Source: Thermofilaceae archaeon (GTDB taxonomy: Archaea; Thermoproteota; Thermoprotei; Thermofilales; Thermofilaceae). From it: a stretch of 37,614 nt of DNA. The DNA lies in the NCBI GenBank assembly GCA_025057995.1, contig JANXEW010000012.1:1-37614 (forward strand). Direction: 5' to 3'. The notes below the pieces were generated by a model. That model did not search any database. It worked only from the letters and a program-made list of their open reading frames with translations, and was not told the origin of the DNA. This document shows, piece by piece, positions 16,031 through 24,762 of the stretch (position 1 is the first letter of the stretch; every line of letters begins with the position of its first letter). The position numbers and the translations under genes were made by a program.

Positions 16031-16732
16031 ATGCCTCTAGCTTTTAAATCGTTTGAGTTGGTTGAACCCCTCCCTCTAGAGGAGGTTGCAGCCAAGTTGA
16101 AGGGTTACGGCGTCCTCGAGCTTGAGGAGGTTGAGGGAAAAGAGGTTGAAGTAGGTTTCAGAGTAGCTGACCTTCAAATGGTAGACGGAGAACTTCAAGG
16201 TTTGTTCGAGGAAAGCTTCATTATTTCAGTAAAGTACAGGGAGGAGCTCTTTAAAGTGCCTATAACTGTGGCAACAGAGTTCAGGTTTACGCCCGTGGGG
16301 AGCAAGGTCTTCCTCACGGTTGCGGCTAAGAAGGCTAGAGCGAACAGAGTCGCGGCGAGGATCTCTGCAGCCGTTGCAGCGGGGAGGAAGAGGGGTGTAC
16401 TATTAGAAGCTAGAATTCCGGAACCCGTCTTCCGAAGGCTTTACGAGGGGCAACCTCACGCTGTCAAAGTCGTAGTGTTCACAGACGTTAAGCTTCCGGA
16501 TGTAGGGAAACTGACTCTCTACGGGGAGCAGTTAGCTAACTCAAGCCTCTACAACGAGTACTTGAAGCTGGGTAGCGTATGGTACGCGGTCTTTGAAGCG
16601 GGTGAAGGGGTTGTAGTTGGAGTCACGAGAAACTGTATAGTCACCTTCTTCTCAAAGATTGACCCGGAGGAAGCCTTCAAATTCATTAAGGAGAACATCC
16701 TACCCTTAGCTCTCGAAGAAGAGGCAGCTTAG
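16031..16732 (+). CDS. Conserved-looking protein of unknown function
   Basis: 233 residues, soluble, acidic at both ends. I do not recognise the family. It reads as a well-folded alpha/beta protein: a beta-rich first half (VEVGFRVADLQMVDGELQGL; FTPVGSKVFLTVAAKKARAN), a helix with ARISAAVAAGRKRGV near 115-130, then KVVVFTDVKLPDVGKLTLYG and a C-terminal helix (DPEEAFKFIKENILPLALEE). No signal peptide, no catalytic motif. Divergent from lhr with a leaderless promoter; 55 bases before pyruvate kinase, which has its own TATA box. Coding is secure; function is not. Confidence 0.75.
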   Translation: MPLAFKSFELVEPLPLEEVAAKLKGYGVLELEEVEGKEVEVGFRVADLQMVDGELQGLFEESFIISVKYREELFKVPITVATEFRFTPVGSKVFLTVAAKKARANRVAARISAAVAAGRKRGVLLEARIPEPVFRRLYEGQPHAVKVVVFTDVKLPDVGKLTLYGEQLANSSLYNEYLKLGSVWYAVFEAGEGVVVGVTRNCIVTFFSKIDPEEAFKFIKENILPLALEEEAA

Positions 16733-16758
16733 TGAACTGGCCTGTAGGGGAGTTGAAA

Positions 16759-16768
16759 ATTTATAAAG
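16759..16768 (+). promoter_or_regulatory. TATA box of pyruvate kinase gene
   Basis: ATTTATAAAG is centred about 25 bases before ATG 16788, so the transcript is probably leaderless. Confidence 0.6.
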
Positions 16769-16787
16769 TATACGCTCACCCGCTCAC

Positions 16788-18218
16788 ATGGGTGGGCTCT
16801 TCGTAAAAATTATCGCTTCGCTCGGTCCAGCTAGCACAGACGAGGATCTCGTTCTACAAATGGCTAAATGCGGAGCAGACGCTTTTCGAACAAACTTCGC
16901 CCACGGGGACCCGGAAGTTTGGACGAGACGGTTGAAAGCCGTTAGGAGAGCGGAGGAGATTTTAAACAAGCCTTTAGCCATGATAGGGGACCTCAAGGGA
17001 CCCTCTGTAAGAGTAGGGGATTTGCCTCAACCTTTAACCCTAAAGAGCGGGGAGCGGGTACTAGTCGCGCCTGAATACAAGCCTCCTTCAACCCAGCCTC
17101 TGATCCCGATACCTTTCCTCAGCTTGTTTGAGACAGCTAAACCTGGCGACGAGATACTGATTGACGACGGGAGGATCCAGCTCCGCGTCCTAGATTGGAA
17201 AGGTGAAGCTCTAGAGTGTGAAGTGCTCGTGGACGCCGTCCTAGAGGGAAGAAAGAACGTGTCGATAAGAGGGAGGGATCTTGAAGCTCCTCTGATAAAC
17301 GAGAGGGACCTACTTGCTTTGAAATTTGCGGCGTTGGAAGGTTTCGATTTCGTAGGCTTAAGCCACGTGCGCGACGCTTCTGACGTCGAAGAAATCAAAA
17401 GGATTTTGAAAAGCTACGGGTCAGACGCTTGGATTATATCGAAGATAGAGACCTTAAGCGCGTTGAAAAACCTCGACTCCATTATAGAAGCTAGTGACGT
17501 GATACTTGTCGCGCGAGGGGATCTAGGCATCAGGTTGAACCTCGAGGAGGTCCCCTATTACCAGAAGCTTATGGTTGACAAGTGTCTTAAAGCCGGTAAG
17601 CCCGTCATCGTAGCAACCCAGCTGCTCGCTTCAATGGTTGAAAACGATACTCCCACTAGGGCTGAGGTCATGGACGTTAGCGTAGCTGTCACCCAAGGGG
17701 TTGACGCCGTCATGTTAACGAACGAGACCTCGGTAGGCAAGTACCCTCTACAGGCTGTAAGGTGGTTGAAGCGGTTGATAACGTACACTGAGGAGAAAAT
17801 GTTGCGCGAAGAGATGGATAGGATATCGACGAAAGCTAGGGACAGAGTCTACTGTTCAGAGGAAAGTTTTGCGAGAGGTCTTGTCGAGTTAGCTGAGAGC
17901 ATGGGGGCGAAGCTTGTCTTGTACAGTTTAAAGGGGAGGACTCCAATGAAAGTTTCTTCGCTTAGACAGGGGGTTCCGACCTTCACTGGAACACCTAGCA
18001 GTCGAGTAGCTAGGAAGCTGGCTATACTATGGGGGGTACACGCTTTCATCACTAGCGCCCAAGACTACGATCAAGGGCTTCTCGAATCCTTCAATAAGAC
18101 GCTTGAAGCCGGTAACGTGAAGGGAGGGGAGAGCGTAATCCTAGGTTACGGTTTAAGGGAGCCTGAGCAGAAGATAGTGGTTAAACGGGTAGGTCCTCAA
18201 TGTTTTTCCAGTGGTTAA
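16788..18218 (+). CDS. pyk: Pyruvate kinase
   Basis: Converts phosphoenolpyruvate and ADP to pyruvate and ATP, the last step of glycolysis. 476 residues. Family motifs in order: KIIASLGPAS near the start, FRTNFAHG, DLKGPSVRVG, the signature IISKIETLSALKNLDSII with the catalytic Lys, ARGDLGI (metal and phosphate site), ATQLLASMVENDTPTRAE, and GVDAVMLTNETSVGKYP. The B domain lies about 75-170 and the C-terminal regulatory domain about 345-476, somewhat reduced. Variation at the usual MLSGETA (here MLTNETS) is seen in some archaeal enzymes. Start ATG 16788 is fixed by the family N-terminus and the TATA box. Confidence 0.94.
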   Translation: MGGLFVKIIASLGPASTDEDLVLQMAKCGADAFRTNFAHGDPEVWTRRLKAVRRAEEILNKPLAMIGDLKGPSVRVGDLPQPLTLKSGERVLVAPEYKPPSTQPLIPIPFLSLFETAKPGDEILIDDGRIQLRVLDWKGEALECEVLVDAVLEGRKNVSIRGRDLEAPLINERDLLALKFAALEGFDFVGLSHVRDASDVEEIKRILKSYGSDAWIISKIETLSALKNLDSIIEASDVILVARGDLGIRLNLEEVPYYQKLMVDKCLKAGKPVIVATQLLASMVENDTPTRAEVMDVSVAVTQGVDAVMLTNETSVGKYPLQAVRWLKRLITYTEEKMLREEMDRISTKARDRVYCSEESFARGLVELAESMGAKLVLYSLKGRTPMKVSSLRQGVPTFTGTPSSRVARKLAILWGVHAFITSAQDYDQGLLESFNKTLEAGNVKGGESVILGYGLREPEQKIVVKRVGPQCFSSG

Positions 18219-18325
18219 GTTAGTAAACCAAACAGCTAAAATTTCAACACAGCGGAAAGAACATTCCTCGAAATCCTACGGGTTTTCCAGGGTTTTCCTT
18301 AAGGGTAATTGAAGGTCAACCCCAT

Positions 18326-19684
18326 GTGACAAGGAAACTGGTCGCAACGTTAACAGCTTTAACGTTGCTAGCAGTCATCGCTGTAGCGGGACCTTTGTCT
18401 GTTTCAACTTCAGTACGGTACGTTGAAACTCCAGCCGCCACTAAAGCGTTAGTTCTAGTGACCGTGAAGGGGGAGGTCAACGCTACCTACGGGGTAGAAG
18501 TACGTGGACCCGATGGAGAAGTGGTCGCCGTAAAAGAGGTTACGACAGATGGGCAGGGTTTAGCATTCTTGAAACTCGAGCTCATCGACGCCTACCCGGA
18601 GGGCACGTATACAGTCTACGTCAGCGGTATGGGGGAAAACGTGACAGACGTGTTCCAGATATCGTGGGATGCTGCGCAACAACCTTCACTCGCTAGAAAA
18701 GGCGTAGAGAAAGCCGCTTCAAACTTGATTCGAGTAGCATCCAAGTTGCAAGAGCTAGTCTACTGTAGGAACAAAGCCCTTCTTGAAGCAAACGTTTCAG
18801 CAACAGAATGGAGTGACGAGTTTGGAAGAGTTGTAAACTTAACTGCGGAAGGAGACAACTACCTAACTCTATCGAGAGAAAGTTTGAACTCAAACAACTT
18901 TAGCGCAGCATTACGGTTCGCTCATCTAGCGATCAGGAGGTATGGGGAAGCTCTCGAGATTCAAGAGCAGATAAAAGATGCGACGGGGTTATCTTTCGCC
19001 GCTTGTAGAGCTGTACTAGCGCCGGAAAAGGAGAAGCCTTCACCAGTCGCCAACAAGACATGCAAGTGGACCCCTGACTTCCACCCGTTGATGACAGCTT
19101 TGAACGTAACTAGAGAGCGAATCCAAGAGCTTGAGAACGTAGTCGCTGAAGCCAGAGAGAGAGGGTATAACGTTACGGGTCTAGTTGAGGCGTTGGAGCG
19201 GGCGAAAACACTAGTTGAGGAGGCGCGTAACCTGGCGGTAGCGTGCAACATAAGTAGTGCGGCGCATAAGCTAGCGGAAGCGAAGAAGTTAATCGGCTTC
19301 GTTAACTCGGCTTTAGCTAGATTAGGTAACCAAAGAATCATCAAGGAATTGGTGAAGCAGGGGATCGATGTTAATGAGACTGAAATCAAAGAGTTAAGGA
19401 AAGAGTTGAAGAGGGGGAGAATAGTTGAAAAAATAGCTGAGTTAATTAATAAAACGTTAGAAAGGATACGAAACGAAGTGAGAGAAAAAGTAGAGAAAAA
19501 GGAAGAGAACAGAGGTTTAGAAAGAAGAATACAGAATCTAGAGAAGCTCTCTGAAAAACTTAGAGAAAAAGCAGGCAACTCAAGTCTAATCGAAAAAATA
19601 GTTGAAAAGACTAGAGATGTTAAAGAGGAATTGTCTAAAAGAAAGACGGAAGATAACCAGAAAGGAAGAGGAAGAGGAAAATAA
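18326..19684 (+). CDS. Secreted protein: Ig-like domain plus long helical region
   Basis: 452 residues, function unknown. A signal peptide (LVATLTALTLLAVIAVAG, about 5-22) is followed by an Ig/MG2-like beta domain (about 28-112; GPDGEVVAVKEVTTDGQG and YPEGTYTVYV). The rest is alpha-helical: about 120-215 and 245-330, then a very charged coiled coil to the end (ERIRNEVREKVEKKEENRGL), with a GRGRGK tail. No C-terminal membrane span, so it is probably released or held by partners. Many N-x-S/T sites would allow N-glycosylation. Base composition turns A-rich from about 19,330. GTG 18326 is the start; the preceding ATG is out of frame. Two GGTTTTCC copies (18281-18298) lie just upstream. It faces the exported protein at 19735. 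Confidence 0.78.
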   Translation: MTRKLVATLTALTLLAVIAVAGPLSVSTSVRYVETPAATKALVLVTVKGEVNATYGVEVRGPDGEVVAVKEVTTDGQGLAFLKLELIDAYPEGTYTVYVSGMGENVTDVFQISWDAAQQPSLARKGVEKAASNLIRVASKLQELVYCRNKALLEANVSATEWSDEFGRVVNLTAEGDNYLTLSRESLNSNNFSAALRFAHLAIRRYGEALEIQEQIKDATGLSFAACRAVLAPEKEKPSPVANKTCKWTPDFHPLMTALNVTRERIQELENVVAEARERGYNVTGLVEALERAKTLVEEARNLAVACNISSAAHKLAEAKKLIGFVNSALARLGNQRIIKELVKQGIDVNETEIKELRKELKRGRIVEKIAELINKTLERIRNEVREKVEKKEENRGLERRIQNLEKLSEKLREKAGNSSLIEKIVEKTRDVKEELSKRKTEDNQKGRGRGK

Positions 19685-19734
19685 ATTAATTTTTTATTTC
19701 TCTCCAATATTTATAAGCTAAAATAAAAAAAGTT
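19685..19734. terminator. Bidirectional AT-rich terminator
   Basis: Only 50 bases separate two converging genes. They contain ATTTTTTATTT on the plus strand and, reading the other way, TTTTTTTATTTTAG. Both genes can end in a T-run here. Confidence 0.5.
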
Positions 19735-20223
19735 TTAAGATTTAATTATTACTGTCTTATTTATAGTTACAATCTTGAGCACTTTACCCTGTTCTACATC
19801 TACTAAAACTGTCGCGTAGCCGCTAGAGCTCTTTAGGACCACTAGAGCTCTCGGAGCCTTCAAGGACACATCCCCTGAGCCGCTTACAGTTACCGTGAAA
19901 ACCGGTTTGATTCCGGTAACGTTGTATCCTTGGTTGAGTAGGTTTGAAGCGTCGGGGTCCGCTTTAAGGATATCTACAACCTTGTTTTTATACTCTTCAG
20001 AAACTTGAACTTCTAACATTCCTCTTAAACCTCTCCCCAGCCTAGTTTGAGGGCGGAGCCTCGTGAAGTTCTGCGGGCAGGTCGGGGGAACTTCATCGAC
20101 TATAGGGGCAATCGACCTGGGATAGTTCCTCGTTACCAAGCTGGCTATCACTGGAACAGTTAACGCCACCGCTACAACCGTTACCGCTACCACAACTATC
20201 CATACGCTCTTCATGCCGCTCAC
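19735..20223 (-). CDS. Membrane-anchored exported protein, PepSY-like
   Basis: 162 residues. An N-terminal anchor (VWIVVVAVTVVAVALTVPVI, about 7-27) is followed by an exported domain. The part from about 75 on has a helix (EYKNKVVDILKADPDASNLL) and then strands (ALVVLKSSSGYATVLVDVEQ, GKVLKI), an arrangement like PepSY domains, which often bind or inhibit proteases; this likeness is weak. GTG 20223 has a TATA-like element about 28 bases upstream; ATG 20214 is the alternative. Converges with the secreted helical protein, so the two may be a surface pair without sharing a transcript. In the 120 bases before it I see only its promoter. Confidence 0.7.
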   Translation of the reverse strand: MSGMKSVWIVVVAVTVVAVALTVPVIASLVTRNYPRSIAPIVDEVPPTCPQNFTRLRPQTRLGRGLRGMLEVQVSEEYKNKVVDILKADPDASNLLNQGYNVTGIKPVFTVTVSGSGDVSLKAPRALVVLKSSSGYATVLVDVEQGKVLKIVTINKTVIIKS

Positions 20224-20343
20224 CGTTAGACTAGTAGAACAGCGCTTAAAAACTACGTGAACCTATAGTCCATTACATCTAGAGCTTTGCCTGAAGTGTA
20301 CAAGGTTGGAGTCGAGAAGATTTCTTACAAGTTACTCTAGGGA

Positions 20344-20622
20344 CTATTCGCTTTTAGCTTCAGACGGTTCCTCCCTCCGTTTTGAAGCTCTACGCAATAA
20401 CACGTCCCTTATGAATGATTGAAGTTCCTCTCTGAACTCGCAGTCTTCGGGTAGTTTCTCAAATTCCTCCCTGAGATGGTCACACCCCTCGGGGAGTGCA
20501 ACATCGAGGATGATGTGTGGTCTGCCGAGAGCTTCTTCTACGAGGTCGATCTCCTCCCTACACTTCTCCTCGTACGTTTTAAACCTCTTTATTATGAGCT
20601 TCTCTAAGGTTTCTCCCTCCAA
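20344..20622 (-). CDS. Small acidic helical protein, operon tail
   Basis: 92 residues, mostly charged helix (EKLIIKRFKTYEEKCREEID; a second with REELQSFIRDVLLRRASKRR). Not recognised. It starts at TTG 20622, six bases after the transporter stop, and is the last gene of a three-gene membrane operon (22415 to 20344). A cytoplasmic partner or regulator of the transporter is a guess. No in-frame ATG exists near the start. Confidence 0.6.
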   Translation of the reverse strand: MEGETLEKLIIKRFKTYEEKCREEIDLVEEALGRPHIILDVALPEGCDHLREEFEKLPEDCEFREELQSFIRDVLLRRASKRREEPSEAKSE

Positions 20623-20628
20623 GCGGTT

Positions 20629-21897
20629 TCACCCGAACAGGAGGTTAAAGCGGAGTAATAAATAGGTAGCTGAGAAAACGAGCCAGATAAAGGTTACGAG
20701 CAAGCCGACCTTCGTTATAGTCCACGGGTTAACCCTGTAACCCTCCCGCCTCAAAGCTCCTAAGGTCATCACGATGACGAAGCTGCTTACAGGTAAGCCG
20801 ACGCCGCTCAAGTTCGAGCCTAACGCTAAGCCCGCCCACAGGGCTCGTTTATCTGGGAAGTTCAACCCATCGATTAAGGGGATGAAGGATAGAGCCATTA
20901 TCAAGTTCGGTATGAACAACCCGAACAACCCGCTCGCGAAGAATATGAAGAGGGACGCTAACGCTAGAGAACCTCCCGTGATAGATTGAGTGAAGAGTAT
21001 GAGACCCTTCAAAGCCTCAGCCTTTCCTAATACTTCAATTATGACGGTGAAGGCGGCTGTGAAGAATATCGTGTCCCAGTCCAGCCTCCTGAAAACATCG
21101 GTCGTATCGAAACCAGATACGGCTAAAGCTATGAGCGCGGAAACCAAGGCGACTCCGCTAATCGGGAACTCGAGGAATCCTGCTAGAATCAGCGATGAAA
21201 GTAGAAACGCGAGTAGGATCGCGCCTCTTAAAGCATCGCTTCTACTAACCTCTACATCTTCAAACTCGACGACCGCTTGCGGCTTAAGCTGGGGTTTAAA
21301 GTAACGGTAGAGGAAGAGGAGCGTTATCCCGTACAGCATGAACTCGACCGGCAGTAGATAGGAGGCGAATTCAACGAAATCAAAGCCAGCTCTTAAACCG
21401 ATAGCCATGTTCGGGAGAGAACCTATCAGAGTCCCCGTTCCACCCAAGTTTACCATTATAGCAGAAGTTATAGCGAAGGGTACGGGGTCGAAGCCGCCGA
21501 TCTTGGAAAAGCTACCTAGGATGGCGACAAACAACAGGATAGCAGCTTCATCACTCAAGAGTAGGGAAGTTAGAGCGCTGAGTAAACCTGTTACCACCAG
21601 CAAGACTTGCGGTCGGGCAGCCACTCTTCGGACGACCTTTAGCGCGACATACCTGAAGGTGCCGTAACGGTCGACTACTTCGACGACTATCATCACAGCG
21701 ATAAGTAGCGCGATCAGTTCAAGGTCTATGAAAGCTAGGACTTCATGGTATTTGAAAAGCCCATCGGACAAACCGAATAGGACGGCGAACGCTGCTCCAA
21801 CCATAGCTGAAAGCGACATGGGGAAAACTTCAGCTACTGACAAGAGCACTACTAGGAGATAGCTTAGAATATACTTCGTCGGATCCACTGTCATCAC
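20629..21897 (-). CDS. ArsB/NhaD/SLC13-type ion transporter
   Basis: 422-residue membrane protein with about 11-12 spans. It begins with a two-span unit (YILSYLLVVLLSVAEVFPMS) and contains the repeat signature of the ion-transporter superfamily: DEAAILLFVAILG, then NLGGTGTLIGSLPNMAIGL in the first half, and LALGSNLSGVGLPVSSFVIV in the second, the two re-entrant substrate loops. Members pump arsenite, sodium/proton or dicarboxylates; the substrate here cannot be told. GTG 21897 or, more likely, ATG 21894 is the start, overlapping the upstream gene's TGA. Middle gene of the operon. Confidence 0.82.
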   Translation of the reverse strand: MMTVDPTKYILSYLLVVLLSVAEVFPMSLSAMVGAAFAVLFGLSDGLFKYHEVLAFIDLELIALLIAVMIVVEVVDRYGTFRYVALKVVRRVAARPQVLLVVTGLLSALTSLLLSDEAAILLFVAILGSFSKIGGFDPVPFAITSAIMVNLGGTGTLIGSLPNMAIGLRAGFDFVEFASYLLPVEFMLYGITLLFLYRYFKPQLKPQAVVEFEDVEVSRSDALRGAILLAFLLSSLILAGFLEFPISGVALVSALIALAVSGFDTTDVFRRLDWDTIFFTAAFTVIIEVLGKAEALKGLILFTQSITGGSLALASLFIFFASGLFGLFIPNLIMALSFIPLIDGLNFPDKRALWAGLALGSNLSGVGLPVSSFVIVMTLGALRREGYRVNPWTITKVGLLVTFIWLVFSATYLLLRFNLLFG

Positions 21898-22415
21898 CTG
21901 ACCAGCCTCGAGACTATCTCCTCTACTTTAACTTTAAAAAACATGTAGACTGTTTTAGCTGCATCGTAGAGTAAAAACACGAGGAAACCCAGTGTACCCA
22001 AGCCTACCAATACCTTAAGCGGTGGACCGATAGACCCCAGCCTTTCTACGAAAGGTGAAAGAGCCGTGGCGATCAACACGATTAAGAGAGCGTACGCTAA
22101 GTCTCGCGCAACTCTCTTTCCGGGTTCAGTAGCGCTCCCAAGCTTCTTTGAAACAATTGCGAAGAGAGGGTCGATAGCCTGAAGGAGGTTGTATAAAGCC
22201 GTAGCAGCGAAAGCGAAGGAGAGGAGGAAGAGAAAACCCCAGACGAGCCAATCCATGTTCGAGAAAGGGGGAGGGAGGCCGGGGATGGTGACTCCCGACA
22301 TAAACGGAGGGATAAGCAAGCTCATCAAGTAGAAACCTAGTGAGACTACGCTGTACCCGACCACTGACGCAATCCTTTCCCTCAGCTGTCTCAGCACAGT
22401 CGAGAACTCCGTCAT
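21894..22415 (-). CDS. Four-span membrane protein, first gene of transporter operon
   Basis: 173 residues with about four membrane spans (VVSLGFYLMSLLIPPFMSG; MDWLVWGFLFLLSFAFAATA; DLAYALLIVLIATALSPF; LKVLVGLGTLGFLVFLLYDA) and a charged C-terminal amphipathic helix (KVKVEEIVSRLVR). Not recognised. Its stop overlaps the transporter start, so the two are translated together and the protein may be an accessory subunit. ATG 22415; a TATA-like TTTTATTAATGG on the minus strand (22439-22450) is about 30 bases upstream. Confidence 0.7.
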   Translation of the reverse strand: MTEFSTVLRQLRERIASVVGYSVVSLGFYLMSLLIPPFMSGVTIPGLPPPFSNMDWLVWGFLFLLSFAFAATALYNLLQAIDPLFAIVSKKLGSATEPGKRVARDLAYALLIVLIATALSPFVERLGSIGPPLKVLVGLGTLGFLVFLLYDAAKTVYMFFKVKVEEIVSRLVR

Positions 22416-22569
22416 AGCGGTACTCCTTGACGCTTATCCATTAATAAAACTCTATCGTACATCTTTTCCTTGAAAAAAAGATTATAATGTTTTTTTATTT
22501 CTCTAAATAACAATTAATAGTATAAATAAAATAATGCTTATATACTGTATTGTAAAATATATTTGGCGT

Positions 22570-23841
22570 ATGTTATCCAACCTTGGACTCGACGTAGACC
22601 TGCAGTTGATGACGAAAATCGTGTTAAGCTTCTCAGCTGGCTCCCTCATCGGTTTGGAGAGGGAGAGGGCTAAGTCGAGCTCGCCGGGGGTGCGCAGCAT
22701 AGGCTTCCTAGCGCTTCTAGGATGTCTAGCGGCTGCACTCCCCCTACATCTACCTGGCAGCGTACTTCATCCTTTCACTTCCCTTACCCTCATGATGCTT
22801 GTCTTAGCCATAGTGGGGATCTACACTTACCAGAAGCTCGCCGTCGAGAGAAGCGGGGGTATAACGACGCCCGCAGCCTTGTCCTTAGCTTACGCCGCCG
22901 GAGTTCTGATAGGTTTAGGGAGGATGGTGGAGGGTATAGCCCTATGCTTTATGACGAGTTTAGCTCTCGCCGCGAAGCTTAGTGTGGAAAAACTAGTGAA
23001 CTTCGTAACCTACCGGGAGCTTCTGCCGGCGTTCGAGCTTGGAGTAATAGTCTTCCTCCTCGGACCTCTACTACCCTTGAACTACACAGACCCCTTTATA
23101 CGCGTGGTAAGCGTAGGTTCGCTCTACATCTTCTTCGTCACAGTCTTGACCCTATCCTACGCCGGGTACATAGCCGTTAAGTTGAAGGGGACTTCGGCTA
23201 TCGACTACATAGCCTTCGTAGGCGGGCTAGCCAATAGCGAAGCAACTGTAGTAAGCTCTCTTAAAGCGGGGGGCGAAAAAATAGCCTCTAGGACAACCCT
23301 ACTCGCTAACACCGCCATGATCACGAGGAACTTCTTAGTTTTCAGTTTACTCGCCCTCACGCAAGGGTGGCTCGATAGGACGCCACTCCTCGTAGGCTTC
23401 CTAGCTTTCTCAGCCTCGATCGCTGCCGCCTACATCCTATCCAGATTCACTTACGTTAACTCAGAGGAGTTGACCTTAGAGCTGCAGCCTCTCAGCTACA
23501 GCCTCGCCGCGAGAGCTACAGCCTTGTTCGCTTTAGCGCTCCTTTTAAGCGCTCTAGCGACATTGACGATGGGTGAGTTCGGTATAATCTCAGCCTCCCT
23601 CGTAGGCGGCCTCGTAAGCTCTTCAACCATCGTCTTCTCTTCACTAAGCCTCGCCGCAGGAGGCTACATCACTTTTAGAGCGGCGGTTGCAGCGGTGTTG
23701 ATCTCTACAGCTGTAGCAGTGTTAAACAAAATGTTCTACGCGGGGGTTCTACTCGGCTGGAAACGTTCAATCAAGATAGCTGTAAAACAGTGTACGGTTT
23801 CAACCCCCCTCCTGGCAGCCGCTCTCCTAATGTTGCTCTAG
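22570..23841 (+). CDS. MgtC/SapB-family membrane protein with DUF4010
   Basis: 423 residues, about 12 membrane spans. The N-terminal MgtC-like domain (about 10-150) has FSAGSLIGLERERA and a following GVRSIGFLALLG; the rest is DUF4010 (GTSAIDYIAFVGGLANSEAT; MGEFGIISASLVGGLVSSST). Function unknown; MgtC relatives are tied to magnesium or membrane-potential homeostasis. The open frame reaches ATG 22534, but a TATA box (GCTTATATACTG, 22536-22547) lies in that extension and is 28 bases before ATG 22570, so the later start is chosen. Its 3' end overlaps the converging CARF gene by 15 bases. Confidence 0.85.
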   Translation: MLSNLGLDVDLQLMTKIVLSFSAGSLIGLERERAKSSSPGVRSIGFLALLGCLAAALPLHLPGSVLHPFTSLTLMMLVLAIVGIYTYQKLAVERSGGITTPAALSLAYAAGVLIGLGRMVEGIALCFMTSLALAAKLSVEKLVNFVTYRELLPAFELGVIVFLLGPLLPLNYTDPFIRVVSVGSLYIFFVTVLTLSYAGYIAVKLKGTSAIDYIAFVGGLANSEATVVSSLKAGGEKIASRTTLLANTAMITRNFLVFSLLALTQGWLDRTPLLVGFLAFSASIAAAYILSRFTYVNSEELTLELQPLSYSLAARATALFALALLLSALATLTMGEFGIISASLVGGLVSSSTIVFSSLSLAAGGYITFRAAVAAVLISTAVAVLNKMFYAGVLLGWKRSIKIAVKQCTVSTPLLAAALLMLL

Positions 23842-24603
23842 CAAGATGCTAGCCCAGCGTCTAAGCCTGTAACTTTTACCAACCCTGTAGACTACCCCCT
23901 TCTTCTCAAGCTCCTCCACTATCCTACTGTAGCGTTCAGGTACTTCGCCTTTCGTCCTTACAAAGCCAGCCGCAGCGATGTAGTCTGAAGGGACGGAGAG
24001 CGGTAGGGCCGGGAGTTCGACGACGTCTCTCATAACCTCGTGTATGTAGTAGACTCTATCAGCTCCAAATAGACAGGCTGCTGTGTACATCATGGCGGTC
24101 TCAGGTTTGAAACCGCCTGTAGCGTTTAAGTAGACTTCCCTAGCTTCCCTCTTATGTCTTTTTATCAATACAGAAATCTTGTCCAGAAGGTTGTACAACC
24201 CGTCTTCAAAATGTCTACCCAGTCCAGGTATCCTATGTACCTCAACCTTAACCTTAAACTGGTTGGACAAGTACTCTTTCAACAACTTCGCGCAAAGCTC
24301 ACAGACACCGGAGTCGCTCGCCAAAAGTTCAACGCTTTCAACGCTACCCCTGTCAAGGTAGGTCCACATCGCGTTCAACTCGGCACTTACGATTCTCGGT
24401 TCAGTTGCAAGCTGGTCTAGGAGAACTTTGAATATCGGGTGGCCTGGGACACATTTCTCTCCCGCTTCAACGTCCTCCGGCGAACCCGGTTGCGCTACAC
24501 TCCACTTCTTCAGAACGTTAGTTACCTCCGCTGGCAGCGCGGCCCTCTGCGCCGAGTTCCTAATGATGCTGGTTCCAACGGAGACGATATGCGCTTCTCT
24601 CAC
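23827..24603 (-). CDS. CARF-type protein, APE2256/Crn1 ring-nuclease-like, with C-terminal winged helix
   Basis: 258 residues. The N-terminus (HIVSVGTSIIRNSAQ) and NATGGFKPETAMMYTAACLF (160-179) are hallmarks of the APE2256 family (TIGR02619), whose Sulfolobus members are Crn1 ring nucleases that cut cyclic oligoadenylate made by type III CRISPR complexes. Ser12 and Lys166 are candidates for the Ser and Lys reported as important in Crn1. The last about 45 residues (ERYSRIVEELEKKGVVYRVG) look like a winged helix or extension. GTG 24603 follows a strong TATA (TTAAATATTTATAC) by about 28 bases. No cas genes or repeats occur in the window, so it may serve a distant CRISPR locus or another nucleotide signal. 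Confidence 0.82.
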   Translation of the reverse strand: MREAHIVSVGTSIIRNSAQRAALPAEVTNVLKKWSVAQPGSPEDVEAGEKCVPGHPIFKVLLDQLATEPRIVSAELNAMWTYLDRGSVESVELLASDSGVCELCAKLLKEYLSNQFKVKVEVHRIPGLGRHFEDGLYNLLDKISVLIKRHKREAREVYLNATGGFKPETAMMYTAACLFGADRVYYIHEVMRDVVELPALPLSVPSDYIAAAGFVRTKGEVPERYSRIVEELEKKGVVYRVGKSYRLRRWASILLEQH

Positions 24604-24625
24604 AAGAAATAGCTTTTGACACTCG

Positions 24626-24637
24626 TATAAATATTTA
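24626..24637 (-). promoter_or_regulatory. TATA box of the CARF gene
   Basis: AAATATTTATAC on the minus strand, centred about 28 bases before GTG 24603. The remaining spacer up to 24762 shows no gene. Confidence 0.55.
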
Positions 24638-24762
24638 AGGTGTTAACATTTGAAACGTCTACTCGTAAATCCCACCTATCGCTCAAACTTGAACTGATTC
24701 GACAGTAGCCTAACCCAAAAAGCGAATAGACTGGTGAGAGAATAGTGTTTAGGAGATGATCG

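Noticed and set aside
22534-22569. Upstream ATG for the MgtC-family gene
   Set aside because: This extension contains the TATA box placed 28 bases before ATG 22570.
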